Source: Scatosoma sp045655705 (GTDB lineage: Bacteria > Bacillota > Clostridia > Christensenellales > Borkfalkiaceae). Taken from it: a stretch of DNA of 21,368 bases. The stretch lies in assembly GCA_045655705.1 (NCBI GenBank), contig JAZOPU010000098.1:1-21368 (forward strand), written 5' to 3'. Below the pieces are notes generated by a model. The model saw only the letters and a list, made by a program, of their open reading frames with translations, searched no databases and was not told the DNA's origin. A program made the translations under genes and the position numbers. Positions 14,748 through 21,368 of the stretch are shown here, piece by piece (the stretch's first letter is position 1; each line of letters begins with the position of its first letter).

Positions 14748-14771
14748 AATTTTTTTGCAAAGGAAGAAAGA

Positions 14772-15404
14772 ATGAAATACACTTCTTCACTCGTACAACT
14801 GCATATATCCGAAAGTCTTTTTTCGGCGCGTAGCGATGCTTTGTTGCGGGGAATACCCGTCGCGGACGACGAAACCTTGCAACTGCTTTTGCTTACACTT
14901 CAAATGCGTAACCCTTTGCGCATTTTAGAGATTGGCACGGCGGTAGGGCTTTCGGGTGTGGCAATGCTCAAAGCGTTGCCCAACGCAAAACTCACAACGA
15001 TAGAGTTAGAAGAACAGCGGTATTTAGAAGCAAGAGAAAACTTTGCAAAATTCGGTGTTGCGGATAGAGTAACGGCGTATCTTGGCGATGCGGGTGAAAT
15101 ATTGTCGATGATGGACGGCGCGTTCGATTTCGTTTTTTTAGACGGTCCGAAAGCGCAATATGAGAAATATTTGTTCGATTTAAAACGGCTTATGAAAAAG
15201 GGCGCGGTACTTTTCTCCGACGACGTTTTATTATACGGTTGGGTGAGCGGGGAAGAACCTACCCCGCAAAAACGTCATTCCATTGTGGATAAAATACGTT
15301 CGTTTTTGCAAACGCTGACAAAGGATAAAGACTTTATCACTTCGGTGCTAAACGTCGGGGACGGCGTGGCGCTGTCCGTGTATCAAGGTGGGGAAGAAAA
15401 ATGA
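14772..15404 (+). CDS. trmR: tRNA 5-hydroxyuridine methyltransferase (TrmR-like O-methyltransferase)
   Basis: A 210-residue class I S-adenosylmethionine-dependent, metal-dependent O-methyltransferase of the catechol/caffeoyl-CoA type. Motif I LEIGTAVGLSG is at 52-62, the acidic ribose contact near E78-E80 (TIELEE), and metal-site candidates are D124 (FLDGPKAQY), D150 and D151 (FSDDVL). The family usually reads DN at the last pair, so D151 is a substitution. In Bacillus, TrmR (YrrM) methylates ho5U34 of tRNA to mo5U34 and is encoded next to the U32-family TrhP genes; the same neighbour here, overlapping by ATGA (15401-15404), is the main reason to prefer TrmR over a generic O-methyltransferase. 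AAGGAAG precedes ATG 14772. Confidence 0.85.
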   Translation: MKYTSSLVQLHISESLFSARSDALLRGIPVADDETLQLLLLTLQMRNPLRILEIGTAVGLSGVAMLKALPNAKLTTIELEEQRYLEARENFAKFGVADRVTAYLGDAGEILSMMDGAFDFVFLDGPKAQYEKYLFDLKRLMKKGAVLFSDDVLLYGWVSGEEPTPQKRHSIVDKIRSFLQTLTKDKDFITSVLNVGDGVALSVYQGGEEK

Positions 15405-16600
15405 AAACGGAACTTTTAGCTCCTGCGGGTAACTTTGCAAAATTACAAACGGCATTGCATTTTGGCGCAGATGCGGTGTATCTTGGCGGAAAGCAGTTTT
15501 CTTTGCGTACGTTTGCGGATAATTTCACAAGCGAAGAAATGCAGAGCGCGGTGGATTATGCGCACGCGCTTGATAAGAAAGTGTATATCACTTCAAATAT
15601 CTATGCCAAAAACGCCGATTTTGCACAGATCAAAGACTATTTCCAAAGCTTGCAGGAAATGGGAGTGGACGGTGTGATCGTCAGCGACGCAGGCGTATTG
15701 TACGTGGCGAAAAAGACCGCGCCCAAGCTTTCGTTGCATATTTCCACACAAGCAAACACAACGAATAAATACGCGGTTAAATTTTGGCAGGAACAGGGCG
15801 CGTCGCGCGTGGTGCTTGCCCGCGAGCTTTCACTTGCCGAGATTGGCGAAATACACGGCTTCGTGCCTGAAATGGAATTGGAAGCGTTCGTGCACGGCGC
15901 AATGTGCATATCGTATAGCGGTAGATGTCTTTTGTCTGATTATTTAGACGGTAGACAGTCAAACCGCGGTGCGTGCGTGCAATCCTGCCGTTGGAAATAC
16001 GAAGTGCGCGCATTGAACGCCACAAACGGTAAATCCGAGTGGTTGCCTGTTGAAGAAGACGGCAAGGGTACGTATATTTTTAACAGTAAAGACTTGAATA
16101 TGCTTTCCCGCATAGACGATATGCAAAACGCGGGTGTAAGCTCGTTCAAGATCGAAGGAAGAATGAAGAGCGGGTATTATCTTGCTACGGTCATCAATGC
16201 CTACCGCCGAGCCATGGACGGCGGGGATAGGGAGATTAGCGAAAAGGAGTTGCTCGCCGTACAGCATAGGGATTACACGAAAGCGTATGCGGACGGGGAA
16301 AACAAGCAAACGGTCAACTATCAAGACAGTCAATCCAAAGGCGACTACACGTATATTGCCGACGTTATAGAAGGTGAAAACGGACGGGCGAAAGTGGAAA
16401 TGCGCAACCGCTTTAAAGTGGGCGATACGCTGGAAGTGCTTTCCCCTGACGATAATTTTGGAAAAACGTTCACTGTTGAACAGGCTTGGGATAGCAAGGG
16501 CGAAATTGCGGACGATTGTAAGCGCGTGCAGGAAATTTATACGATCAACTGTCCGTACACACTGAAAAAAGGCGATTATTTGCGCCGAAAGAGTTTTTAG
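15401..16600 (+). CDS. trhP: U32-family tRNA hydroxylation protein TrhP
   Basis: A 399-residue member of the family named peptidase U32 but now known to include TrhP (YegQ/YrrO), needed for prephenate-dependent formation of 5-hydroxyuridine at tRNA position 34. N-terminal LLAPAGNFAKLQTALHFGAD (5-24) and YLGGKQFSLR are typical. The U32 signature (AFVHGAMCISYSGRC) supplies C169 and C176; C192 and C196 (GACVQSC) complete the four cysteines expected for an iron-sulfur cluster. A beta-rich C-terminal domain (about 315-399) is present. It overlaps trmR by 4 bases, as expected for successive steps ho5U then mo5U. Bacillus has two adjacent U32 genes; only one is here. A protease role is not supported. 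Confidence 0.9.
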   Translation: MKTELLAPAGNFAKLQTALHFGADAVYLGGKQFSLRTFADNFTSEEMQSAVDYAHALDKKVYITSNIYAKNADFAQIKDYFQSLQEMGVDGVIVSDAGVLYVAKKTAPKLSLHISTQANTTNKYAVKFWQEQGASRVVLARELSLAEIGEIHGFVPEMELEAFVHGAMCISYSGRCLLSDYLDGRQSNRGACVQSCRWKYEVRALNATNGKSEWLPVEEDGKGTYIFNSKDLNMLSRIDDMQNAGVSSFKIEGRMKSGYYLATVINAYRRAMDGGDREISEKELLAVQHRDYTKAYADGENKQTVNYQDSQSKGDYTYIADVIEGENGRAKVEMRNRFKVGDTLEVLSPDDNFGKTFTVEQAWDSKGEIADDCKRVQEIYTINCPYTLKKGDYLRRKSF

Positions 16601-16610
16601 GAGTAAAATC

Positions 16611-17837
16611 ATGACAAAAACGCAATTAAAAAAATACGCAACGTTGATTGCTAAGGTTGGCTTAAACGTGAAGAAAGGACAAACTGTGTTTATCGCGGCG
16701 GGGCTTGATCAGCCGGAGTTTGTTACAATGGTGGTTGAAGAATGTTATAAAGCGGGCGCAAGCGAAGTATACGTGGAATGGAGTCACCAACCCGTGGAAA
16801 AACTCTCCGCAAATTATAGAACGCTCGAATCCCTTTCTAAGATGAAACCTTGGGTAAAGGCCAAGTGGGAGTTTAAAGCGCAAAACTATTCCTGCCGTTT
16901 GTTTATCGAATCGGAAGATCCCGACGGCATGAACGGCGTAGACCAAGAAAAAATGAGCGCGGCGCGCCGTGCGATTTTCCCGCAAGTCAAGCCTTTCCGT
17001 TTGGCAATGGAAAACCGTCATCAATGGTGTATCGCGGCAGTCCCCGGCAAGGCTTGGGCGAAAAAAGTATTTCCTAATCTTTCCGAGAAAAAGGCGGTGG
17101 AAGAAATGTGGAACGCGATTTTAAGCGCGTCCCGCGCGGACGGCAAAAACCCCGTGAAAGATTGGAAAGAGCATAACGCGGATATCCATAACCGCTGTGC
17201 ATATCTCAATGGTTTGGGGCTTGAACATCTCGAATATACAAGTGCAAACGGCACGAATTTAAAAGTGGGGTTAAATCCAGACGGCTTGTTTGCAGGCGGA
17301 CAGGAAAAGACCTTGCAAGGTAGAAAATTCAATCCCAATATCCCCACCGAAGAAGTGTTCACTTCTCCAAAAGCAGGCTGTGCGGAAGGGATTGTCTATT
17401 CCACAAAACCGCTTTCGTATATGGGCGAGCTTATCGAAAATTTCTCTTTGCGGTTTGAAAATGGCAGGGTTGTAGAAGTCAAAGCGGAAAAAGGCGAGCA
17501 GTTGCTCAAAAAAATGGTATCCATGGACGAAGGCGCGGGAATGCTCGGCGAGTGTGCGCTCATTCCCTACGATTCTCCAATCAGCCGTAGCGGTATTTTG
17601 TATTATAACACCCTTTTCGACGAAAACGCAAGCTGTCATTTGGCGCTTGGGCACGGCTTTAACGAGTGTTTGAAAGGGTATGAGAAACTCACCGACGACG
17701 AATGTAAAAAACGTGGTATTAACGATAGTATGATTCACGTAGATTTTATGATCGGCGCGAAAGATACTTGCGTTTGGGGCGTTACGAAAACGGGCGAACG
17801 CATACAAATATTTAAAGACGGAAATTGGGCTTTTTAA
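16611..17837 (+). CDS. M29-family aminopeptidase (AmpS/PepS-like)
   Basis: A 408-residue cytoplasmic metallo-aminopeptidase of family M29, which trims N-terminal residues from peptides with two divalent metals. Metal-ligand candidates align in order and spacing with the thermophilic enzymes: E248 (PTEEVF), E314 (GECALIPYDSPIS), H343 (ASCHLALG), H376 and D378 (IHVDFMIG). At the place of the conserved active-site tyrosine, seven residues after H343, this protein has F350. The AGGAG ribosome binding site overlaps the trhP stop region; the gap is 10 bases. The next gene starts 19 bases downstream. It is probably part of the rnj-to-19848 operon; its link to tRNA modification or metal handling is unclear. 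Confidence 0.92.
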   Translation: MTKTQLKKYATLIAKVGLNVKKGQTVFIAAGLDQPEFVTMVVEECYKAGASEVYVEWSHQPVEKLSANYRTLESLSKMKPWVKAKWEFKAQNYSCRLFIESEDPDGMNGVDQEKMSAARRAIFPQVKPFRLAMENRHQWCIAAVPGKAWAKKVFPNLSEKKAVEEMWNAILSASRADGKNPVKDWKEHNADIHNRCAYLNGLGLEHLEYTSANGTNLKVGLNPDGLFAGGQEKTLQGRKFNPNIPTEEVFTSPKAGCAEGIVYSTKPLSYMGELIENFSLRFENGRVVEVKAEKGEQLLKKMVSMDEGAGMLGECALIPYDSPISRSGILYYNTLFDENASCHLALGHGFNECLKGYEKLTDDECKKRGINDSMIHVDFMIGAKDTCVWGVTKTGERIQIFKDGNWAF

Positions 17838-17856
17838 TAAAAACGAGGTGAAACGA

Positions 17857-18879
17857 ATGACGAAAATAGATATTTTTTCAGGATTTTTAGGCGCAGGGAA
17901 AACCACGCTGATTAAAAAACTTATCAAAGAAGCGTATGCGGGCGAAAAGGTCGTGCTGATTGAAAACGAGTTTGGCGAAATCGGTATTGATGGTGGATTT
18001 TTGCAGGACGCGGGTATCAACGTAACGGAAATGAATTCGGGTTGTATTTGCTGTTCGCTCGTGGGCGATTTTTCCAAAGCGCTTTTAAAGGTACAAATGC
18101 AATATTCTCCCGAGCGCATTATTATTGAGCCGTCGGGGGTGGGGAAACTTTCCGACGTAATCAAAGCCGTGGCAAACGCGAACTTGGAAAACGCTGTTTT
18201 GAATGCATTTTGCACGGTTGTGGACGCGTCAAAATGTAAAATGTATATGAAAAACTTCGGCGAATTTTTCGGCGATCAAGTGGAGAATGCAAGCTGTATT
18301 CTTCTTTCGCATACGGATAAGGCAAGCGAAGAAAAACTTGCAACGGCGGTTGCACTTTTAAAAGAAAAAAATCCTACGGCGAATATCGTTACCGCTCCTT
18401 GGGATACGTTGGACGGCAAGGCAATTCTCAACGCTATGGAGAAAAAAGATAGTTTGCAAGCGGAGCTGGATCGCTTGGCGGAAGAAATGCATCACCACGA
18501 GCACGAACATCACCACCGCCACGAAGAAGAGTGTCACGATCCTGATTGTTGTTGTCATCACCACCACGAACACGAGCACGAACATCACCACCATCACCAC
18601 CACGCCGACGAAGTGTTCACAAGCTGGGGGAAAGAAACGCCGAGAAAGTATACGAAAGCGGAGCTTCAACAAATGCTTTGCGAGTTACAATCGGAAGAAA
18701 CCTACGGCACGGTGTTGCGTGCAAAGGGTATCGTAGCAGGTGAAAACGCGTGGTTGCATTTTGATTACGTACCTGGCGAGATAGAAGTTAGAGAAGGGAG
18801 TGCAAGCGTAACGGGACGGCTTTGCGTGATCGGGTGCAAGCTTGACGAAGAAAAATTAGAAGCGTTGTTTAAGGTATAA
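17857..18879 (+). CDS. CobW/COG0523-family GTPase with His/Cys-rich metal loop
   Basis: A 340-residue G3E-family P-loop GTPase of the COG0523 group, which includes metal chaperones of the ZNG1/YciC type. Walker A is GFLGAGKTT (9-17); the signature CxCC is GCICCSLVGDF with C63, C65 and C66; EPSGVG is at 91-96. The NKxD position reads SHTD (151-154), a degenerate guanine-recognition motif. Residues 212-249 hold 22 His and 4 Cys (C226, C231-C233), a likely zinc, nickel or cobalt binding loop. A short CobW C-terminal domain follows (about 283-340). GAGGTG is 6 bases before ATG 17857; an ATG nine bases upstream overlaps that site and is rejected. The next gene begins 3 bases after the stop, suggesting joint function. 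The metal is not determinable from sequence. Confidence 0.93.
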   Translation: MTKIDIFSGFLGAGKTTLIKKLIKEAYAGEKVVLIENEFGEIGIDGGFLQDAGINVTEMNSGCICCSLVGDFSKALLKVQMQYSPERIIIEPSGVGKLSDVIKAVANANLENAVLNAFCTVVDASKCKMYMKNFGEFFGDQVENASCILLSHTDKASEEKLATAVALLKEKNPTANIVTAPWDTLDGKAILNAMEKKDSLQAELDRLAEEMHHHEHEHHHRHEEECHDPDCCCHHHHEHEHEHHHHHHHADEVFTSWGKETPRKYTKAELQQMLCELQSEETYGTVLRAKGIVAGENAWLHFDYVPGEIEVREGSASVTGRLCVIGCKLDEEKLEALFKV

Positions 18880-18882
18880 AAT

Positions 18883-19848
18883 ATGGCTATGCAAAAATTA
18901 CCCAAGGAAACGCCCGTATATTTGTTTTTAGGCTTTTTAGAATCGGGCAAGACGAAATTTATTCAAGAAACCATGGAAGACCCCCGTTTTTCTTCGGGGG
19001 AAAAAACCTTGCTGCTTGTATGCGAAGAAGGCGAAGAAGAATACGAGACGATTAAATTTGCCGATGCAGAAAACGTGCAACTCGTCGTTTTAGAAGATAA
19101 AGAGCAGTTAAACGAAGAATATTTAAAAAATTTACAATTAGAATGTGGCGCAGAACGGGTTGTGGTAGAATATAACGGTACTTGGATGCTCGACGATTTG
19201 TTTTCGGCAATGCCCGAAGGCTGGATGATTAACCAGGTTATGACCTTTTTCGATTCAAATACGTTTTTGAATTATAATGCAAATATGCGACAATTCACGT
19301 TCGATAAAATCGAAAACGCACAACTCGTCGTGTTCAACCGTTTCAACGATACGATGGATAAAATGGAATTCCATAAAATCGTGCGTGCCATTTCTCGACG
19401 CTGTGATATCGTATATGAACACGCGGACGGAAAAGCGGACTTCGACGATATCGAAGACCCGTTGCCTTTCGATATAAACGCTCCTATAATCACAATCGAA
19501 GATAAAGACTACGCCTTTTTCTATCGCGATTTGACGGAAAATTTAGAGGCGTATATCGGCAAGAAAGTAAAATTTAAAGGCTTGGTTGCCACGGATAAAC
19601 GCCTGTCCCCGCAAGATATCGTGGTGGGGCGACACGTGATGACCTGTTGCGAAGCGGATATACAATATTGCGGGCTTGCTTGCGTATTGCCCCAAGCTAT
19701 GGATTTGCAAACGCGCGATTGGATTAGTATCACGGCAACCGTGCAGTTTCAAAAACACCGCATTTATAAAGGGAAAGGACCCGTGCTCGTTGCCGAGCGC
19801 GTGATAATAGGGGAACCGCCTAAGGAACAACTTGCAACTTTTTATTAA
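18883..19848 (+). CDS. Degenerate CobW-like P-loop protein fused to a YcgQ/DUF1980-like C-terminal domain
   Basis: A 321-residue protein. The N-terminal part looks like a CobW-type G domain: GFLESGKT (17-24) fits Walker A, EYNGTW (96-101) replaces the EPSG region, and FNRFND (151-156) sits where NKxD would be; the CxCC metal motif is absent. From about 223 it has a beta-rich domain with YIGKKVKFKGLV (224-235), VVGRHVMTCCEAD (247-259) and YCGLACV, which resembles the C-terminal half of YcgQ-type (DUF1980/TIGR03943) proteins; C255, C256, C263 and C267 could bind metal. In many Firmicutes such proteins go with a YcgR-type permease; none is present here. It starts 3 bases after the His-rich CobW gene, so the two are translated together. 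Function unknown, plausibly metal homeostasis. Confidence 0.8.
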   Translation: MAMQKLPKETPVYLFLGFLESGKTKFIQETMEDPRFSSGEKTLLLVCEEGEEEYETIKFADAENVQLVVLEDKEQLNEEYLKNLQLECGAERVVVEYNGTWMLDDLFSAMPEGWMINQVMTFFDSNTFLNYNANMRQFTFDKIENAQLVVFNRFNDTMDKMEFHKIVRAISRRCDIVYEHADGKADFDDIEDPLPFDINAPIITIEDKDYAFFYRDLTENLEAYIGKKVKFKGLVATDKRLSPQDIVVGRHVMTCCEADIQYCGLACVLPQAMDLQTRDWISITATVQFQKHRIYKGKGPVLVAERVIIGEPPKEQLATFY

Positions 19849-19854
19849 AATAAA

Positions 19855-19888
19855 CGAGCAGGTATGCGTTGAAATGCATACCTGCTCG
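19855..19888. terminator. Bidirectional intrinsic terminator between converging units
   Basis: CGAGCAGGTATGC (19855-19867) pairs perfectly with GCATACCTGCTCG (19876-19888), 13 bp with an 8-base loop. T-rich runs follow on both strands (AATTTTT on plus; TTTATTTT on minus), so it can end both the plus-strand operon and gdhA. Confidence 0.92.
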
Positions 19889-19908
19889 AATTTTTATGTT
19901 ATTTTTAA

Positions 19909-21246
19909 TTATACAATACCGTGCGCCATCATTGCTTCCGCCACTTTTTCAAAGCCCGCAATGTTCGCACCCATTACGTAGTTGCCCTCAAAGCCGTATT
20001 TCTTCGCCGCGTTGTCAATGTTATGATAAATGTTCACCATAATCGTTTTGAGCTTCGCGTCTACTTCTTCTGCTGCCCAGAACAGTCTGCCCGAAGATTG
20101 CGCCATTTCCAAAGCGGAAGTAGCAACACCGCCTGCATTTGCCGCTTTTGCGGGAAGGAACACCACGCCTTTTGCGTTTTGGAAGGTTGCGATCGCTTCG
20201 AGCGTGGAAGGCATATTCGCGCCTTCGCCCACGTACTTAACACCGTTTTTCACAAGCGCCGCTGCGGATTCCGCGTCGATTTCGTTTTGCGTTGCGCAAG
20301 GGAGTGCAACGTCGCAGGGGATCGTCCAAATGCCTTTGCAACCTTCAACATATTTCGAGCCGGGTACTCTTGCGGCATATTCTTTAATACGCGCGCGTTC
20401 TACTTCTTTGATTTGTTTCACAACGGCAAGCTGAATACCGTTCGGATCGTAGATATAACCGTTGGAGTCGTACATAGCAACAACCTTTGCACCCAATTCT
20501 TGCGCTTTTTCGCAAGCGTAGATGGCAACGTTTCCGCTACCGGAAATTACGGTTACTTTGTCTTTAAAGGAATCTCCGCGTTCTTTCATTGCTTCCGCGG
20601 TCATATAGATAAGTCCGTAACCCGTTGCTTCTTTACGGATAAGCGAGCCACCATAGGAGAGTCCGCGACCTGTCAAAACGCCCACGTGTTCGTCGCGAAT
20701 TCTCTTGTATTGACCGAAAAGATATCCAACTTCACGCGCGCCTACGCCGATATCGCCCGCAGGAACGTCGGTGTCCGCACCGATATGACGGTAAAGCTCC
20801 GTCATAAAGCTTTGGCAAAACGCCATGATTTCTCTGTTGGATTTGCCTTTGGGGTCGAAGTCAGAACCACCCTTACCACCGCCGATAGGAAGACCTGTCA
20901 AGCTATTTTTCAAGATTTGTTCAAGCCCAAGGAATTTGATAACGGAAAGGTTTACGGAAGGGTGGAAACGAAGTCCGCCCTTATAAGGTCCGATTGCGCT
21001 GTTGAATTGCACACGGTAACCTTTGTTCACGCGTACGTTGCCGTTGTCGTCTACCCAAGGCACACGGAATAAGATGGTGCGTTCAGGTTCGGTAAACCGT
21101 TCCAAAAGCGCGGCTTTCTCATATTCAGGGTGCGCGTTGATAACAGGCTCCAAGGTCATGAGAATTTCGGTTGCGGCTTGGTGAAATTCTTTTTCACCGG
21201 GGTTGCGGGTTTTGAGATCTTCAAGAACTCTTTCTACGTAAGACAT
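19909..21246 (-). CDS. gdhA: Glutamate dehydrogenase (hexameric, probably NADP-dependent)
   Basis: A 445-residue enzyme interconverting glutamate and 2-oxoglutarate plus ammonia. Substrate-site segments: GPYKGGLRFHPSV (87-98, K89), LKNSLTGLPIGGGKGG (112-127, with K113 and catalytic K125), then DFDPKGKSN. The Rossmann domain has VISGSGNVAIYA, and the C-terminal part has CATQNEID and EGANMP. Length and sequence fit the small hexameric class typical of anabolic NADP enzymes; coenzyme choice is inferred. Start: GAGGAG is 9 bases before ATG 21246 on the minus strand; an in-frame ATG 27 bases upstream lies before that site and is rejected. It converges on the CobW operon at the shared terminator and has its own promoter. 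Confidence 0.96.
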   Translation of the reverse strand: MSYVERVLEDLKTRNPGEKEFHQAATEILMTLEPVINAHPEYEKAALLERFTEPERTILFRVPWVDDNGNVRVNKGYRVQFNSAIGPYKGGLRFHPSVNLSVIKFLGLEQILKNSLTGLPIGGGKGGSDFDPKGKSNREIMAFCQSFMTELYRHIGADTDVPAGDIGVGAREVGYLFGQYKRIRDEHVGVLTGRGLSYGGSLIRKEATGYGLIYMTAEAMKERGDSFKDKVTVISGSGNVAIYACEKAQELGAKVVAMYDSNGYIYDPNGIQLAVVKQIKEVERARIKEYAARVPGSKYVEGCKGIWTIPCDVALPCATQNEIDAESAAALVKNGVKYVGEGANMPSTLEAIATFQNAKGVVFLPAKAANAGGVATSALEMAQSSGRLFWAAEEVDAKLKTIMVNIYHNIDNAAKKYGFEGNYVMGANIAGFEKVAEAMMAHGIV

Positions 21247-21312
21247 AAAATTTTTCTCCTCAAAAAAATGCATTTTAAAGTGGTTATCAATCGAATTATT
21301 TGATACAATATT

Positions 21313-21341
21313 ATCTTATCATTTTTTTTTACTATTTGCAA
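21313..21341 (-). promoter_or_regulatory. Sigma-A promoter of gdhA
   Basis: On the minus strand, TTGCAA (21336-21341), 17-base A-rich spacer and TAAGAT (21313-21318). The leader is about 60 bases, with no obvious hairpin. Confidence 0.72.
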
Positions 21342-21368
21342 CGAAAAGAGAACGAAAAAAATAAAAAA

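Noticed and set aside
15401..16600. Collagenase-like protease annotation for the U32 protein
   Set aside because: The four-cysteine signature and coupling to trmR fit TrhP; no protease catalytic residues are established for this group.
18484..18600. Repetitive CAC/CAT tract considered as a CRISPR or tandem DNA repeat
   Set aside because: It is the in-frame His codon run of the CobW protein, with no repeat-spacer structure.
19921..21072. 383-codon open frame on the plus strand
   Set aside because: It is antisense to gdhA, rich in Arg, Phe, His and Cys, with no recognisable domain.

Overview
The window reads as one contiguous stretch of a Clostridia-type Firmicutes chromosome. The evidence is the dense, mostly single-direction gene packing, strong AGGAGG-type ribosome binding sites, sigma-A promoters with 17-bp spacers, three classic Firmicutes RNA leaders (a threonine T-box, a ribosomal-protein L20-type leader and a yybP-ykoY manganese riboswitch), a YtxC-family sporulation gene next to thrS, and RNase J. 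A Christensenellales-like gut lineage is a guess from codon style only. I see no insertion sequences, prophage genes, CRISPR arrays, tRNAs or rRNAs.

Layout. 1-827 (minus): 5' part of leuS, with its own promoter, divergent from 1003-1701 (plus), a ytxC homolog that sits behind a sequence matching mother-cell sporulation sigma sites. 1709-4755: promoter, T-box leader, thrS and a TIM-barrel sugar-phosphate isomerase-like gene. 4791-6105: promoter, structured leader with an attenuator, then infC (AUC start), rpmI and rplT, closed by a terminator. 6154-7690: a SpoU-family rRNA methyltransferase and yebC. 7706-10572: promoter, yybP-ykoY Mn2+ riboswitch with an intrinsic terminator, and a SERCA-like P-type ATPase. 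10694-12751: promoter and an unrecognised 654-residue helical repeat protein. 12873-19848: a tight run of rnj (RNase J), trmR, trhP, an M29 aminopeptidase, a His-rich CobW-family GTPase and a second, degenerate CobW-like protein carrying a YcgQ/DUF1980-like C-terminus, ending in a bidirectional terminator. 19909-21246 (minus): gdhA with its own promoter.

Functional themes. Most of the window is translation: two aminoacyl-tRNA synthetases, IF3, two ribosomal proteins, an rRNA methylase, the YebC translation factor, and the TrhP/TrmR pair that would build 5-methoxyuridine at tRNA position 34. A second theme is metal handling: manganese-sensing control of a P-type ATPase, and a pair of CobW-type proteins, one with 22 His and 4 Cys in a 38-residue loop.

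The parts least explained by known systems are the 654-aa repeat protein (10787-12751) and the CobW-like/DUF1980 fusion (18883-19848) paired with the His-rich GTPase but without the permease such modules often accompany. The best regulatory observations are the mutually exclusive helices in the Mn2+ riboswitch leader and the possible leaderless, sporulation-sigma-driven ytxC.
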